The position numbers and the translations under genes are program-made. DNA of 64,000 nt from Microbacterium sp. Root166. Lineage in GTDB: Bacteria; Actinomycetota; Actinomycetes; Actinomycetales; Microbacteriaceae. The notes below the pieces were generated by a model that was not told the origin of the DNA, did not search any database, and worked only from the letters and a program-made list of their open reading frames with translations. The stretch is taken from positions 62,823 to 126,822 of the forward strand of contig NZ_LMGL01000001.1 of assembly GCF_001427145.1 (NCBI RefSeq), in the 5' to 3' direction. Below are positions 16,437-24,936 of this stretch, in pieces; position 1 is the first letter of the stretch, and every line of letters starts with the position of its first letter.

Positions 16437-18383
16437 ATGCCCTCCGCCGAACTCGACGAAACCCCCGCCGCGGTCGACACCGCCCCGACGCCGCGCCGCC
16501 GGCGCGCGAAGGACGACGGTCCGCGCGCCAGCTTCGGCCAGCTGCTGCCGTTCCTGTTCGAGCACAAGGGCACGCTGGTGGTTGTCACCGCGCTGAGCAT
16601 CGTCAGCGCCGTCACGATGCTCGCCCAGCCCCTGCTGGTCGGGCAGGTCATCGACCGGGTGCAGAACAACCTCGACCTCGGGATCCTGCTGTGGGCCCTG
16701 GTGGCCCTCGTGGTCATCAGCTCGCTGGTCTCGGGCTGGCAGCACTACCTGCTGCAGCGCACCGGCACGGCGGTGGTCTACTCCAGCCGGCGCAAGCTCA
16801 TCGCCCGCATCTTCCACCTTCCGATCAGCCAGTTCGACGCCCGCCGCACGGGCGACCTCGTCTCGCGCGTCGGCAGCGACACCACGCTCCTCTACGCCGT
16901 GCTCACGCAGGGCCTGGCCGACGCGCTCGGCAACGCGCTGCTGTTCGTCGGCGCCATCGTCGCGATGGCGTTCATCGACCCGCTGCTTCTCGGGATCATC
17001 GTGGTCGTCATCGGCATCTCGGTCGCCGGCGTCGTCGCGCTCAGCGGCCGGATCCGCACCGCCTCGACCGAGCAGCAGGAGAAGGTCGGCGAGCTGGCCT
17101 CCGGCGTCGAGCGCGCCGTCGGGTCGATCCGCACCGTGCGCGCCGCCGGTGCGACCGACCGCGAGGTCGAGCTCGTCACCGGGCGCGCGACCGAGGCGTA
17201 CGTCGTCGGCGTCCGCATCGCGAAGGTCTCGGCCCTCGTCGTGCCGATCGCCGGCATCGCCCTGCAGGTGTCGCTACTCGTCGTCATCGGCTTCGGCGGC
17301 TATCGCGTGGCCTCGGGTGCGATCGACATCGGCAGCTTGATCACGTTCATCATGTTCCTCTTCATGCTGATCGCCCCGCTCGGCTCGTTCTTCGGCGCGA
17401 TCACCTCGGTCAACCAGGCCCTCGGCGCGCTGGGACGCATCCAGGAGGTGCTCGACCTGCCGACCGAGTCGCAGGACGACGAGGCGCTCGCGCGCTCGGT
17501 CGAACGGATTCCGGATGCCGCGTCCCCGGCCGACGCGGCCGCCATCGAGTTCCGCGACGTCCGCTTCCGGTACCCCGAGGCCGTCGTCGCGGCGAGGCGC
17601 AAGGCCGAGACCGAGGCGATCGCGGTGCTCGAGAACGCGCACGTCGAGCCGGCGCGGCTCATGCGGGACGAGACATCCGGCGACGACCTGCCGGAGCGCG
17701 ACGGCGATGTCCTGCGGGGCGTGTCGTTCTCGGTGCCCCGCGGCGCCCGCGTCGCACTCGTCGGCCCGTCCGGCGCCGGCAAGAGCACGACCCTCTCGCT
17801 TATCGAGCGCTTCTACGACCCGACCGGCGGCGCCATCCTGCTCGGTGGCACCGACGTGCGGGCGTTCGATCGCGCCGAACTGCGTGCGCAGCTCGGCTAC
17901 GTCGAGCAGGATGCCCCGACCCTGGCCGGGACGATCGGCGACAACCTGCGGCTCGCATCGCCCGAGGCCACCGACGCCGAGTGCGAGAGCGTGCTGCGTG
18001 CCGTCAACCTCGGCGAGGTGCTGGACCGCAACCCGCTCGCACTCGACGCACCGGTCGGCGAGGCCGGGGTGATGCTGTCCGGCGGCGAGCGCCAGCGCCT
18101 CGCGATCGCCCGCGCGCTGCTGGCCGCTCCCCCGATCCTGCTGCTCGACGAATCGACCTCCTCGCTCGACGGACTCAACGAGCAGCGCATGCGTGACGCC
18201 ATCGACGCCGTCGCCGCGGGGCGCACGCTCATCGTGATCGCGCATCGTCTGTCGACTGTCGTCGACAGCGACCACATCGTCGTCCTGGACCACGGCCGGG
18301 TGGTCGGACAGGGCACCCACTCCGAGCTGGTCGCCTCGACGCCGCTGTACCGCGACCTCGCGAAGCACCAGCTGCTCGTCTGA
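16437..18383 (+). CDS. ABC exporter, fused membrane and ATPase domains
   Basis: A 648-residue half-transporter of the MsbA/LmrA type: a transmembrane domain with six spans (roughly residues 35-315) followed by an ATPase domain. Walker A is GPSGAGKST, the signature LSGGERQR, Walker B ILLLDESTSSLD and the H-loop AHRLS. A linker of about 60 residues rich in acidic and Arg residues is inserted between the first strand of the ATPase domain (IEFRDVRFRYPE) and the segment before Walker A. That is longer than usual. It works as a dimer to export a hydrophobic compound or peptide. ATG 16437 has a GAGGT ribosome-binding site; ATG 16416 in frame is an alternative. It forms an operon with the small HTH gene. 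Confidence 0.92.
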   Translation: MPSAELDETPAAVDTAPTPRRRRAKDDGPRASFGQLLPFLFEHKGTLVVVTALSIVSAVTMLAQPLLVGQVIDRVQNNLDLGILLWALVALVVISSLVSGWQHYLLQRTGTAVVYSSRRKLIARIFHLPISQFDARRTGDLVSRVGSDTTLLYAVLTQGLADALGNALLFVGAIVAMAFIDPLLLGIIVVVIGISVAGVVALSGRIRTASTEQQEKVGELASGVERAVGSIRTVRAAGATDREVELVTGRATEAYVVGVRIAKVSALVVPIAGIALQVSLLVVIGFGGYRVASGAIDIGSLITFIMFLFMLIAPLGSFFGAITSVNQALGALGRIQEVLDLPTESQDDEALARSVERIPDAASPADAAAIEFRDVRFRYPEAVVAARRKAETEAIAVLENAHVEPARLMRDETSGDDLPERDGDVLRGVSFSVPRGARVALVGPSGAGKSTTLSLIERFYDPTGGAILLGGTDVRAFDRAELRAQLGYVEQDAPTLAGTIGDNLRLASPEATDAECESVLRAVNLGEVLDRNPLALDAPVGEAGVMLSGGERQRLAIARALLAAPPILLLDESTSSLDGLNEQRMRDAIDAVAAGRTLIVIAHRLSTVVDSDHIVVLDHGRVVGQGTHSELVASTPLYRDLAKHQLLV

Positions 18384-18388
18384 GCGGA

Positions 18389-18427
18389 CGCGTTCCGTCT
18401 CGTCGCTGCGCTCCTCGCTCGACGACC
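18389..18427. repeat. REP-like element, divergent copy
   Basis: Differs at three of 39 positions from the element at 45673-45711. It has the same CGTCTCGTCGCT...CTCCTCGCTC body and ends in CGACGACC. It lies just after an ABC exporter gene and before a terminator hairpin. Confidence 0.7.
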
Positions 18428-18447
18428 CAGGCTCAACCCGGGCGGAA

Positions 18448-18487
18448 GGATGCCCCGACCCGCCACCCAGGGCGGGCCGGGGCATCC
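18448..18487. terminator. Bidirectional terminator hairpin
   Basis: Long GC-rich arms pair GGATGCCCCG and CCCGCC with GGGCGGG and CGGGGCATCC around a short ACCCA loop, with one mismatch. It stands between the convergent ABC exporter gene and pckG. Confidence 0.65.
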
Positions 18488-18500
18488 GGCCACGCGTAGA

Positions 18501-20381
18501 TCAGGCTCGCTGCAGGCGGTACCGGAGTGCCGCGAGCTCAGCCCACAGCGCCGCCGGCACTCGGCCGTCGAAGGTTCGGTAGAACTCCTCGGTGAGGTCG
18601 GCCTCGCGCAGCCACGACTGCGGGTCGACGGCGAACAGCTCGTCCAGGTCGGCCTGCGGCAGGTCGAGGCCCTCGGTGTCGAGGTCCTCGGTGCGCGGCA
18701 GCCGGCCGATGGGGCTGTCGACCGCGCCGACCTCGCCGTCCAGGCGCCGGATGATCCAGTCGATCACGCGGGCGTTGTCGCCGAACCCGGGCCACAGGAA
18801 GCGGCCGTCCGAGCCCTTGCGGAACCAGTTCACCTGGAACACCCGCGGGGCGCGGTCGAAGCGCAGCTTCTGCCCGATCTTGAGCCAGTGGCCGAAGTAG
18901 TCCGCCATGTTGTAGCCGCAGAATGGGAGCATCGCGAACGGGTCGCGGCGCAGCTCGCCGACCGTGCCCTCGGCAGCCGCCGTGCGCTCGGACGAGACGT
19001 TCGATCCCATGAAGACGCCGTGCGTCCAGTCGGTGGCCTCGACGACCAGCGGCACGTTGGTGGCCCGGCGTCCGCCGAAGAGGATGCCGTCCAGCGGAAC
19101 GCCCTGCGGGGCATCCCAGTCGTCGGCGATCTGCGGGCACTGACGGGCGGCGACGGTGAAGCGCGAGTTGGGGTGGGCGGCAGGGCGACCGGATGCCGGG
19201 GTCCAGGGGTTGCCCTCCCAGTCGGTGAGCTCCGCCGGCGGCTCGTCCGTGAGACCCTCCCACCACACGTCGCCGTCGGGGCGCAGTGCGACGTTGGTGA
19301 AGATGGTGTTGCCCCACAGCGTCTCGACGGCGGTGACGTTGGTGCTCTCGCCGGTGCCGGGCGCGACGCCGAAGAAGCCGGCCTCCGGGTTGATGGCCCA
19401 CAGGCGCCCGTCCTCGCCGGGGCGGAGCCAGGCGATGTCGTCGCCGAGCGTCTCGACGCGCCAGCCCGGGATGGTCGGCCGCAGCATCGCGAGGTTCGTC
19501 TTTCCGCACGCCGACGGGAACGCCGCGGCGAGGTGGTAGGCCCGGCCGGCCGGGTCGATCACGCGGATCAGTAGCATGTGCTCGGCCAGCCAGCCTTCGT
19601 TGCGGCCGATCACCGAGGCGATGCGCAGGGCGAAGCACTTCTTCGCGAGGATCGCGTTGCCGCCGTAGCCCGAGCCGAACGACCACACCTCGAGCGTCTC
19701 GGGGAAGTGGACGATGTACTTCTCGTCGTTGCACGGCCACGCGACATCCTGCTCGCCCGGCTCGAGGGGCGCGCCGACGGAGTGCACGGTCTTCACCCAC
19801 GACGCTCCGCCGGCGATCTCGCGCAGGACGTCGGTGCCCACGCGCGTCATGATCCCGATGGAGGTGACGGCGTACGCACTGTCGGTCACCTGCACGCCGA
19901 TGTGCGAGAGCGGGCCGCCGACGGCGCCCATCGAGAACGGGACGACGTACATCGTCCGGCCCCGCATGGAGCCCTCGAACAGGGGCGTGATGGTGGCGCG
20001 GATCTCGGCGGGATCCGCCCAGTTGTTCGTGGGACCGGCGTCCTCTTCACGCTCGGAGGCGATGAACGTGCGACCCTCGGTGCGCGCGACGTCGCTCGGG
20101 TGGGAGCGGGCCAGGTAGGAGCCCGGGCGCCACTCGGGGTTGAGCTTGATGAGCTTGCCCTCGTCGACCATCTCGCGCAGCAGCGCGTCGTTCTCCGAGC
20201 GCGAGCCGTCGACCCAGTGGACTCGGTCCGGCTGGGTGAGCGCGGCGATCTGGTCGACCCAGGCCACGAGATCGCGCATCCCCTCCCCCTGGATCGCGGG
20301 CAGATCGCCATACGTGCGCGTCACCGTCGACCGTGTGGGCGTGGAGCCCTCGGTGCGGGTGAAGATTTCGGCAATTGCCAT
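18501..20381 (-). CDS. pckG: Phosphoenolpyruvate carboxykinase (GTP)
   Basis: A 626-residue GTP-dependent PEPCK converting oxaloacetate to phosphoenolpyruvate, the entry step of gluconeogenesis. The kinase P-loop is [12 protein letters not shown] (around residue 290), with the metal/nucleotide-binding GDDIAWL downstream. The substrate-binding REND/SEND-type N-terminus ([12 protein letters not shown]) and the [10 protein letters not shown] segment are also present. The length matches the GTP family and not the ATP family. The ATG at 20381 follows GAGGAGGAG. It is divergent from a RamB-like regulator; RamB controls carbon flux genes in Corynebacterium, so regulation by the neighbour is plausible. 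Confidence 0.96.
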   Translation of the reverse strand: MAIAEIFTRTEGSTPTRSTVTRTYGDLPAIQGEGMRDLVAWVDQIAALTQPDRVHWVDGSRSENDALLREMVDEGKLIKLNPEWRPGSYLARSHPSDVARTEGRTFIASEREEDAGPTNNWADPAEIRATITPLFEGSMRGRTMYVVPFSMGAVGGPLSHIGVQVTDSAYAVTSIGIMTRVGTDVLREIAGGASWVKTVHSVGAPLEPGEQDVAWPCNDEKYIVHFPETLEVWSFGSGYGGNAILAKKCFALRIASVIGRNEGWLAEHMLLIRVIDPAGRAYHLAAAFPSACGKTNLAMLRPTIPGWRVETLGDDIAWLRPGEDGRLWAINPEAGFFGVAPGTGESTNVTAVETLWGNTIFTNVALRPDGDVWWEGLTDEPPAELTDWEGNPWTPASGRPAAHPNSRFTVAARQCPQIADDWDAPQGVPLDGILFGGRRATNVPLVVEATDWTHGVFMGSNVSSERTAAAEGTVGELRRDPFAMLPFCGYNMADYFGHWLKIGQKLRFDRAPRVFQVNWFRKGSDGRFLWPGFGDNARVIDWIIRRLDGEVGAVDSPIGRLPRTEDLDTEGLDLPQADLDELFAVDPQSWLREADLTEEFYRTFDGRVPAALWAELAALRYRLQRA

Positions 20382-20502
20382 GGCGGTCGCTCCTCCTCGA
20401 TTCGACGTTCCGAGACGTTCAGATCTGCGGTCTTCCTCCACTTTCTCTCCCGAAGTCGTGTTTTGTTGAGAAAGCCGTCGTCAAGAGTTGCGTTTCTTTC
20501 GT

Positions 20503-20508
20503 TATCAT
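20503..20508 (+). promoter_or_regulatory. -10 box TATCAT, leaderless ramB-like gene
   Basis: TATCAT is followed by 6 nt and ATG at 20515. This argues against the longer reading frame that begins with TTG at 20488, upstream of the box. Confidence 0.5.
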
Positions 20509-20514
20509 CAAGGA

Positions 20515-21951
20515 ATGCCTCCCACCCCGCTCGAACTGTCGACCCTGGGCCATCGCATCCGTCATCAGCGCATCTCGCACGGCTTCACCCTGGACGAGCT
20601 CGGCGAGAAGGTGGGCGTGGCGGGCAGCCAGCTGAGTCTCATCGAGAACGGCAAGCGCGAGCCCAAACTGTCGCTGCTGCAGGCGATCGCGAACGTCACC
20701 GGCGTGGAAGTCGCCGATCTGCTCTCGACCGAGCCGCCCAATCGCCGCGCCGCTCTGGAGATCGAGCTGGAGCGCGCGCAGGCCGGGTCGGTGTTCCGTC
20801 AGCTCGGCATCGCTCCGGTGAAGGTCACCAAGGGCATGAGCGACGAGACGATCGAGTCCATCCTGGGCCTCCACCACGAGCTGCAGCGCCGCGAGCGGGA
20901 GGCCATCGCGACGCCGGAAGAGGCACGGCGGGCGAACACCGAGCTGCGCCTCGAGATGCGCGCGCTCGACAACTACCTCCCCGAGATCGAGAAGCTCGCC
21001 GAGAAGCAGCTCAAGGCAGCCGGGCACGTCTCCGGTGCGCTGACCCACCGCACCGTGAGCATCATGGCCGAGCGCCTCGGCTTCGAGCTGATCTATGCCG
21101 GCGACCTGCCGCACTCGACCCGGTCGGTCACCGACCTCGAGCACGGGCGCATCTACCTCCCGCCGGCGTCGATCCCCGGCGGGCACGGCCTGCGCTCCAT
21201 GGCGCTGCAGGCCATGGCGCACCGGCTGCTCGGACACAAGCGTCCGACCGACTACGCCGACTTCCTCAAGCAGCGGCTCGAGATCAACTACTACGCGGCC
21301 TGCTGCCTCATGCCCGAGACCGCCTCCGTGGCGTTCCTCCAGCAGGCGAAGAAGGACCGCAACCTCGCCGTCGAGGACTTCCGCGACGCCTTCGGCGTCA
21401 CGCACGAGGCCGCGGGGATGCGCCTGACGAACCTCGCGACGCAGCATCTCGGCATCCGGATGCACTTCCTCCGCGTCGACGGGTCCGGCGCCATCACCCG
21501 CGTCTACGAGAACGACGACCTGCCCCTGCCGATGGACGTCACCGGCGCGGTCGACGGTCAGATCGCGTGCCGCAAGTTCTCGGCGCGCGCCGCCTTCGCG
21601 GAGCAGAACCGGACGACCGAGCACTACCAGTACACCGACACCCCTGCCGGGACGTACTGGTGCTCCACGCAGACCGGCGCCACCTCGGAGGGCGAGTTCT
21701 CGATCACCGTCGGCGTGCCCTTCGATGACGCGCGCTGGTTCCGGGGGCGCGAGACCCAGAAGCGGGCGACCTCCACGTGCCCCGACGAGTCGTGCTGCCG
21801 GCGGGCGCCGGCCGAGCTGTCGCAGCGTTGGTCGGGCAAGGCCTGGCCGAGTGCCCGCGTGCACATGCAGATGTTCTCCCCGCTCCCCCGCGGCGCGTTC
21901 CCCGGCGTCGACGACAACGAGGTCTACGCGTTCCTCGAGCGGCACGTGTGA
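20515..21951 (+). CDS. RamB-like XRE/ScfR-family regulator
   Basis: A 478-residue regulator of the short-chain-fatty-acid-regulator family. The N-terminal XRE-type HTH (residues about 10-65: IRHQRISHGFTLDELGEKVG...SQLSLIENGKREP) is followed by an ImmA/IrrE-like domain. A C-terminal domain ends with the Cys cluster at residues 422-428 (CPDESCC) and RRAPAEL. RamB represses acetate and propionate genes in corynebacteria; that role is known for the family, not shown here. It is divergent from pckG. A close paralogue is cut by the right edge of the window, sharing the same CCRRAPAEL block and about the same architecture. Confidence 0.87.
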   Translation: MPPTPLELSTLGHRIRHQRISHGFTLDELGEKVGVAGSQLSLIENGKREPKLSLLQAIANVTGVEVADLLSTEPPNRRAALEIELERAQAGSVFRQLGIAPVKVTKGMSDETIESILGLHHELQRREREAIATPEEARRANTELRLEMRALDNYLPEIEKLAEKQLKAAGHVSGALTHRTVSIMAERLGFELIYAGDLPHSTRSVTDLEHGRIYLPPASIPGGHGLRSMALQAMAHRLLGHKRPTDYADFLKQRLEINYYAACCLMPETASVAFLQQAKKDRNLAVEDFRDAFGVTHEAAGMRLTNLATQHLGIRMHFLRVDGSGAITRVYENDDLPLPMDVTGAVDGQIACRKFSARAAFAEQNRTTEHYQYTDTPAGTYWCSTQTGATSEGEFSITVGVPFDDARWFRGRETQKRATSTCPDESCCRRAPAELSQRWSGKAWPSARVHMQMFSPLPRGAFPGVDDNEVYAFLERHV

Positions 21952-21992
21952 GGCGCGCGCGGGTCGTGGCGGTGCATGTCGAAGGAGCGGCG

Positions 21993-21998
21993 TAACCT
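21993..21998 (+). promoter_or_regulatory. -10 box TAACCT, leaderless YqaJ-type gene
   Basis: TAACCT lies 6 nt before the GTG start at 22005. Confidence 0.5.
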
Positions 21999-22004
21999 CG
22001 AAGG

Positions 22005-22661
22005 GTGACCCCAGAACTCGCCGCCCGCATCGTCGCGGACTCCCGCGATCGGGTGGCGTGGGTGCGAGCGCGCTCGCGCGGGATCACGGCGACGGATGTC
22101 GCGGCCCTGACCTCCGACAAGGCCATCTCGCGCGCCGCCGATGCGAAGCTCATGGGCTCGGGATTCTCGGGCAACGCCTATACGGCCCACGGCCGGGCGC
22201 GCGAGCCCGAGATCGCCGCGTGGGTCGCCGCGACCCACGGGATCCAGCCGTCGTCGGCGCTGTTCCACGCGGTGGTCGAAAAGCGCCACCTCGCGACTCC
22301 GGACGGGATCGGAGTGGATGCCGCAGGCCGCGTCACTCTCGCGGAGATCAAGACGACGAACAAGTCGTGGCGCAGCATCCCCCGTTCCTACATGCGTCAG
22401 GTGTGGTGGCAGCAGCACGTGCTCGGGGCGGAGCGGACGCTGGTGGCCTGGGAGCAGCACGACGCGTTCGTGCCGGTCGGCGACGAGCCGCGCTGCGCGT
22501 GGGTCGACCGCGACGACGCCGAGATCGCCAAGCTCGTCCGTCTCGCGACCGCTCTCATCGACGAGCTGTATCACCGCACGACCAAGGGCAGGACGACCGA
22601 GCGGATGCCGGAGCCTCCGGCGCCTCGTCAGCCGTTCCGCGCGCTGGCGCTGGCCGACTGA
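22005..22661 (+). CDS. YqaJ-type (lambda-exonuclease-like) PD-(D/E)XK nuclease
   Basis: A 218-residue nuclease of the YqaJ viral-recombinase fold. Active-site pieces are visible in order: GRAREPEIAAW (the helix Glu), TPDGIG (metal-binding Asp) and LAEIKTT (the E-x-K motif). A conserved YMRQVWWQQHVLGAER helix follows. In phages these proteins resect double-stranded DNA 5' to 3' for single-strand annealing. Here there are no phage genes around it: neighbours are a RamB-like regulator and a DHFR-like reductase. It is therefore a chromosomal orphan, probably in host recombination or repair. GTG start with a TAACCT box. Confidence 0.82.
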   Translation: MTPELAARIVADSRDRVAWVRARSRGITATDVAALTSDKAISRAADAKLMGSGFSGNAYTAHGRAREPEIAAWVAATHGIQPSSALFHAVVEKRHLATPDGIGVDAAGRVTLAEIKTTNKSWRSIPRSYMRQVWWQQHVLGAERTLVAWEQHDAFVPVGDEPRCAWVDRDDAEIAKLVRLATALIDELYHRTTKGRTTERMPEPPAPRQPFRALALAD

Positions 22662-22688
22662 CCTCTCGACCTGCGCCGACGCGGCCTC

Positions 22689-22694
22689 TAGCCT
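22689..22694 (+). promoter_or_regulatory. -10 box TAGCCT, leaderless DHFR-like gene
   Basis: TAGCCT lies 6 nt before ATG at 22701. Confidence 0.5.
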
Positions 22695-22700
22695 GAGCGG

Positions 22701-23261
22701 ATGAAGGAACCCGAACCGCAGACCGCCGCGGGTAAGGTGCTCTGGCACTTCTCGATGTCGCTGGACGGCTTCGTCGCCGGACCCGGCCATTCGATGGACT
22801 GGATGACCGGCTTCACCGGCCGCGACGGCCTCGTCGAGGAGTACGTCGCGACGACCGGCGCGATCCTCGGCGGGCGCGACGGCTGGGACGCGTTCCCAGA
22901 CGCGGCAACGGTCTACGGCGGACTCTGGCACGGCCCCATGTTCGTCCTCACCCATCATCCGGAGGACGCCGGCCAGGCCGACGGCGTCACGTTCCTGAAC
23001 GTGGACGTCGCCGAGGCCCTGCGCATGGCGCTCGAGGCCGCGGACGGGAAGAACGTGGAAGTTCTCTCTCCGACGATCGGCCGTCAGCTGCTGGAGCGCG
23101 GACTGATCGACGAGATCGACATCCATCTGGCGCCCGTGCTCCTCGGTGACGGCATCCGCCTCTACGACAATCCCGGCGGCGCGCCGATCCCGCTCACGCT
23201 CGTCAACGGCGGCGGGCGGGTCGAAGTCGACCTGCGGTACCGTCCCGTGCGCGGCGGGTGA
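22701..23261 (+). CDS. Dihydrofolate-reductase-family protein (RibD C-terminal fold)
   Basis: A 186-residue single-domain protein of the DHFR/RibD-reductase superfamily. It has VLWHFSMSLDGFVAGPGH at the N-terminus, ILGGRDGWDAF in the middle and the substrate/NADPH segment GRQLLERGLIDEIDIHLAPVLLGDG near the C-terminus. Members reduce an unknown substrate with NADPH; many are annotated as YyaP/YwjB-like. It is not a true FolA: the sequence lacks the FolA active-site context. It carries its own leaderless promoter and no obvious operon partner. Confidence 0.85.
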   Translation: MKEPEPQTAAGKVLWHFSMSLDGFVAGPGHSMDWMTGFTGRDGLVEEYVATTGAILGGRDGWDAFPDAATVYGGLWHGPMFVLTHHPEDAGQADGVTFLNVDVAEALRMALEAADGKNVEVLSPTIGRQLLERGLIDEIDIHLAPVLLGDGIRLYDNPGGAPIPLTLVNGGGRVEVDLRYRPVRGG

Positions 23262-23351
23262 CTCTGCCAACCTTGCACGTGATCCGGCCAGCGATGCGCT
23301 GAGCGTCTCGATCTGGCGATGGCGACGATCGCGACCCGTCAGACTCGGCAG

Positions 23352-23666
23352 ATGTCCTCAGCCATCACCGTGCACCTCCGCTACGAGATCGACCCCGACA
23401 AGCTCGAAGAGTTCACCCACTACGGCCGTGAATGGATCCGTCTCGTCACCAAGCTCGGCGGCACGCATCACGGCTACTTCATGCCGAGCGAGGGCGACAG
23501 CGACGAGGCGTTCGCGCTCTTCACGTTCCCGTCCCTCGCCGAGTACGAGGCCTATCGCACCGCGTCCCGGACCGATCCGGAGTGCCAGGAGGCCTTCCGG
23601 TTCGCCCGCGAGACGCAGTGCATCCGGCGGTACGAGCGCCGGTTCCAGGCCCCGGTCTTCAGCTGA
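23352..23666 (+). CDS. NIPSNAP-family protein
   Basis: A 104-residue single-domain protein with the ferredoxin-like NIPSNAP fold. It has VHLRYEIDPDKLEEFTHYGREWIRL at the start, GGTHHGYFMPSEG in the middle and FPSLAEYEAYR followed by RRYERRF at the end. Bacterial members are small cytosolic proteins of unknown catalytic role, often annotated as dimeric alpha-beta barrel proteins. ATG 23352 is chosen because the fold begins a few residues later and CAGACT (23340-23345) lies 6 nt upstream. An in-frame ATG at 23319 is possible. It converges on the HEVGH protein gene after 6 bp. Confidence 0.8.
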   Translation: MSSAITVHLRYEIDPDKLEEFTHYGREWIRLVTKLGGTHHGYFMPSEGDSDEAFALFTFPSLAEYEAYRTASRTDPECQEAFRFARETQCIRRYERRFQAPVFS

Positions 23667-23672
23667 ACATGA

Positions 23673-24908
23673 TCAGCGGCACGTAGCGGCGATGTCGATC
23701 ATCGCCTGCGAAGGGTAGCCGTAGGCCTCGACGCCGTTGCCCAGCGCTGTGTGACCCATGCTGATCGCCCACGCCGTGGCCCACTCCTCGTTCGCGGCCT
23801 GGTTCTCCCAGTCGAACTTGTCGTGGCATTTGGCGGAGATCGCATGGCCGACCTCGTGCGCTACCAGTGCGCGGGAGTCGGCGTTCGGCCACCACTCGGC
23901 GACGGAGTCCGACAGCGTGATCGTCGAGAATCCGCCGCGCCCCGAATTCCAGGTGGCGAGGCCGCCGATGCCCGAAGAGCCGCCCATGCCGTTGACGACC
24001 GGCGCCCAGTCGAAGTCGAGCAGCACCCCGCCGGAGATCGAACGCGCGAAGGCCTCGATCTCCAGACGCGTGGCGTAGAGCCGGCCGGCTTTCTCGGCGA
24101 GCTCCGCCTGGGCCGACTCCTTCAAGCTCGCCGCGCGGGTCGCGTACACCGACAGCGCCACCGCCGAGTCGGCGTCGACCTGATCCTGCTCTGCCACGGC
24201 GGCCGCGGCATCCCGGAAGTCGAGGACGGCTGCCGTGCGCGCCGAGACGTGCGCGGCCTCCATCGCCGCGGCCGCCGGCGTCGCCGACGCGAACAGCGCC
24301 AGCGCTGTCTCGTCCATCAGCTCATCAGCGGACTCGAGATCCGCCTTCGAGTCGGCCAGCTGCTCGGTCTGCTCGGCGGCGTCGGACGTCCGCTCCTCGA
24401 GGAGCGCCGTCTGCGTGCGTAGCTGCCAGGTCCAGAAGGGCTTGTCGGCGCTGCCCTGATCGAGCTCCTCTTCGAGCAGCTCGGAGGACTCCGCCACGGA
24501 ATCGGATGCCGCGGCGGCGGCGTCCGCGAGCGCGGTGCGCGTGGCCGGGTCCACGAGGTCGTCCGCGGCGGCGGTCACGAGCTGGTCCGCGGACGTCAGC
24601 GAGCTCTCGAGCGTCAGGACCGTCCTGTCCAGCAGCTCCTGTGTTTCGGCGGAGGCGGCGGCAGCGGCACGCAGCGCGCTCGCGGCCGCATCGTAGGACT
24701 CGTTGGCGCTCACGTGCACGAACCCTGCTCCGACGCCGATCGCCACCACGGCGGCCGCGCCGACGCTCCACGCCAGCACGGCGCGAGTCCGAGACGGGCG
24801 AGCCGGCTCGGTTTCGGGACCGGGTTCACCGGAAGCCGGCGGCGGGTCCGCGGGCGCGACGGCATCCATCACGGACTCAGCGGGCGGGGATGCAGGCGAG
24901 TTCTCCAC
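23673..24908 (-). CDS. Membrane-anchored HEVGH protein, putative zinc metalloprotease
   Basis: A 411-residue protein I cannot name. It has a Pro/Glu-rich cytoplasmic N-terminus (1-40), one membrane span (about 42-65), then an Ala-rich, probably coiled-coil ectodomain (about 70-280). A compact C-terminal domain contains HEVGH (residues 351-355) and a candidate third ligand in NEEW (374-375). This HExxH...E layout suggests a gluzincin-type protease facing outside. Cys361 and Cys410 could form a disulfide in the short C-terminal domain. The GTG start lies 6 nt after TAGAGT. It follows the cyclase/channel pair by 28 bp but has its own promoter box. Confidence 0.68.
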   Translation of the reverse strand: MENSPASPPAESVMDAVAPADPPPASGEPGPETEPARPSRTRAVLAWSVGAAAVVAIGVGAGFVHVSANESYDAAASALRAAAAASAETQELLDRTVLTLESSLTSADQLVTAAADDLVDPATRTALADAAAAASDSVAESSELLEEELDQGSADKPFWTWQLRTQTALLEERTSDAAEQTEQLADSKADLESADELMDETALALFASATPAAAAMEAAHVSARTAAVLDFRDAAAAVAEQDQVDADSAVALSVYATRAASLKESAQAELAEKAGRLYATRLEIEAFARSISGGVLLDFDWAPVVNGMGGSSGIGGLATWNSGRGGFSTITLSDSVAEWWPNADSRALVAHEVGHAISAKCHDKFDWENQAANEEWATAWAISMGHTALGNGVEAYGYPSQAMIDIAATCR

Positions 24909-24914
24909 GACTGA

Positions 24915-24920
24915 ACTCTA
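24915..24920 (-). promoter_or_regulatory. -10 box TAGAGT, leaderless HEVGH gene
   Basis: On the minus strand TAGAGT is followed by 6 nt and the GTG start at 24908. Confidence 0.5.
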
Positions 24921-24936
24921 GGTCGTGGCGTCCCGT

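Noticed and set aside
20488..20514. TTG start giving a longer RamB-like protein
   Set aside because: The TATCAT box lies between it and ATG 20515, and the family HTH begins just after 20515.
20400..20514. RamB-type binding boxes in the pckG/ramB gap
   Set aside because: Some TTGC and GAAAG strings occur, but nothing close enough to a known consensus to report as a site.
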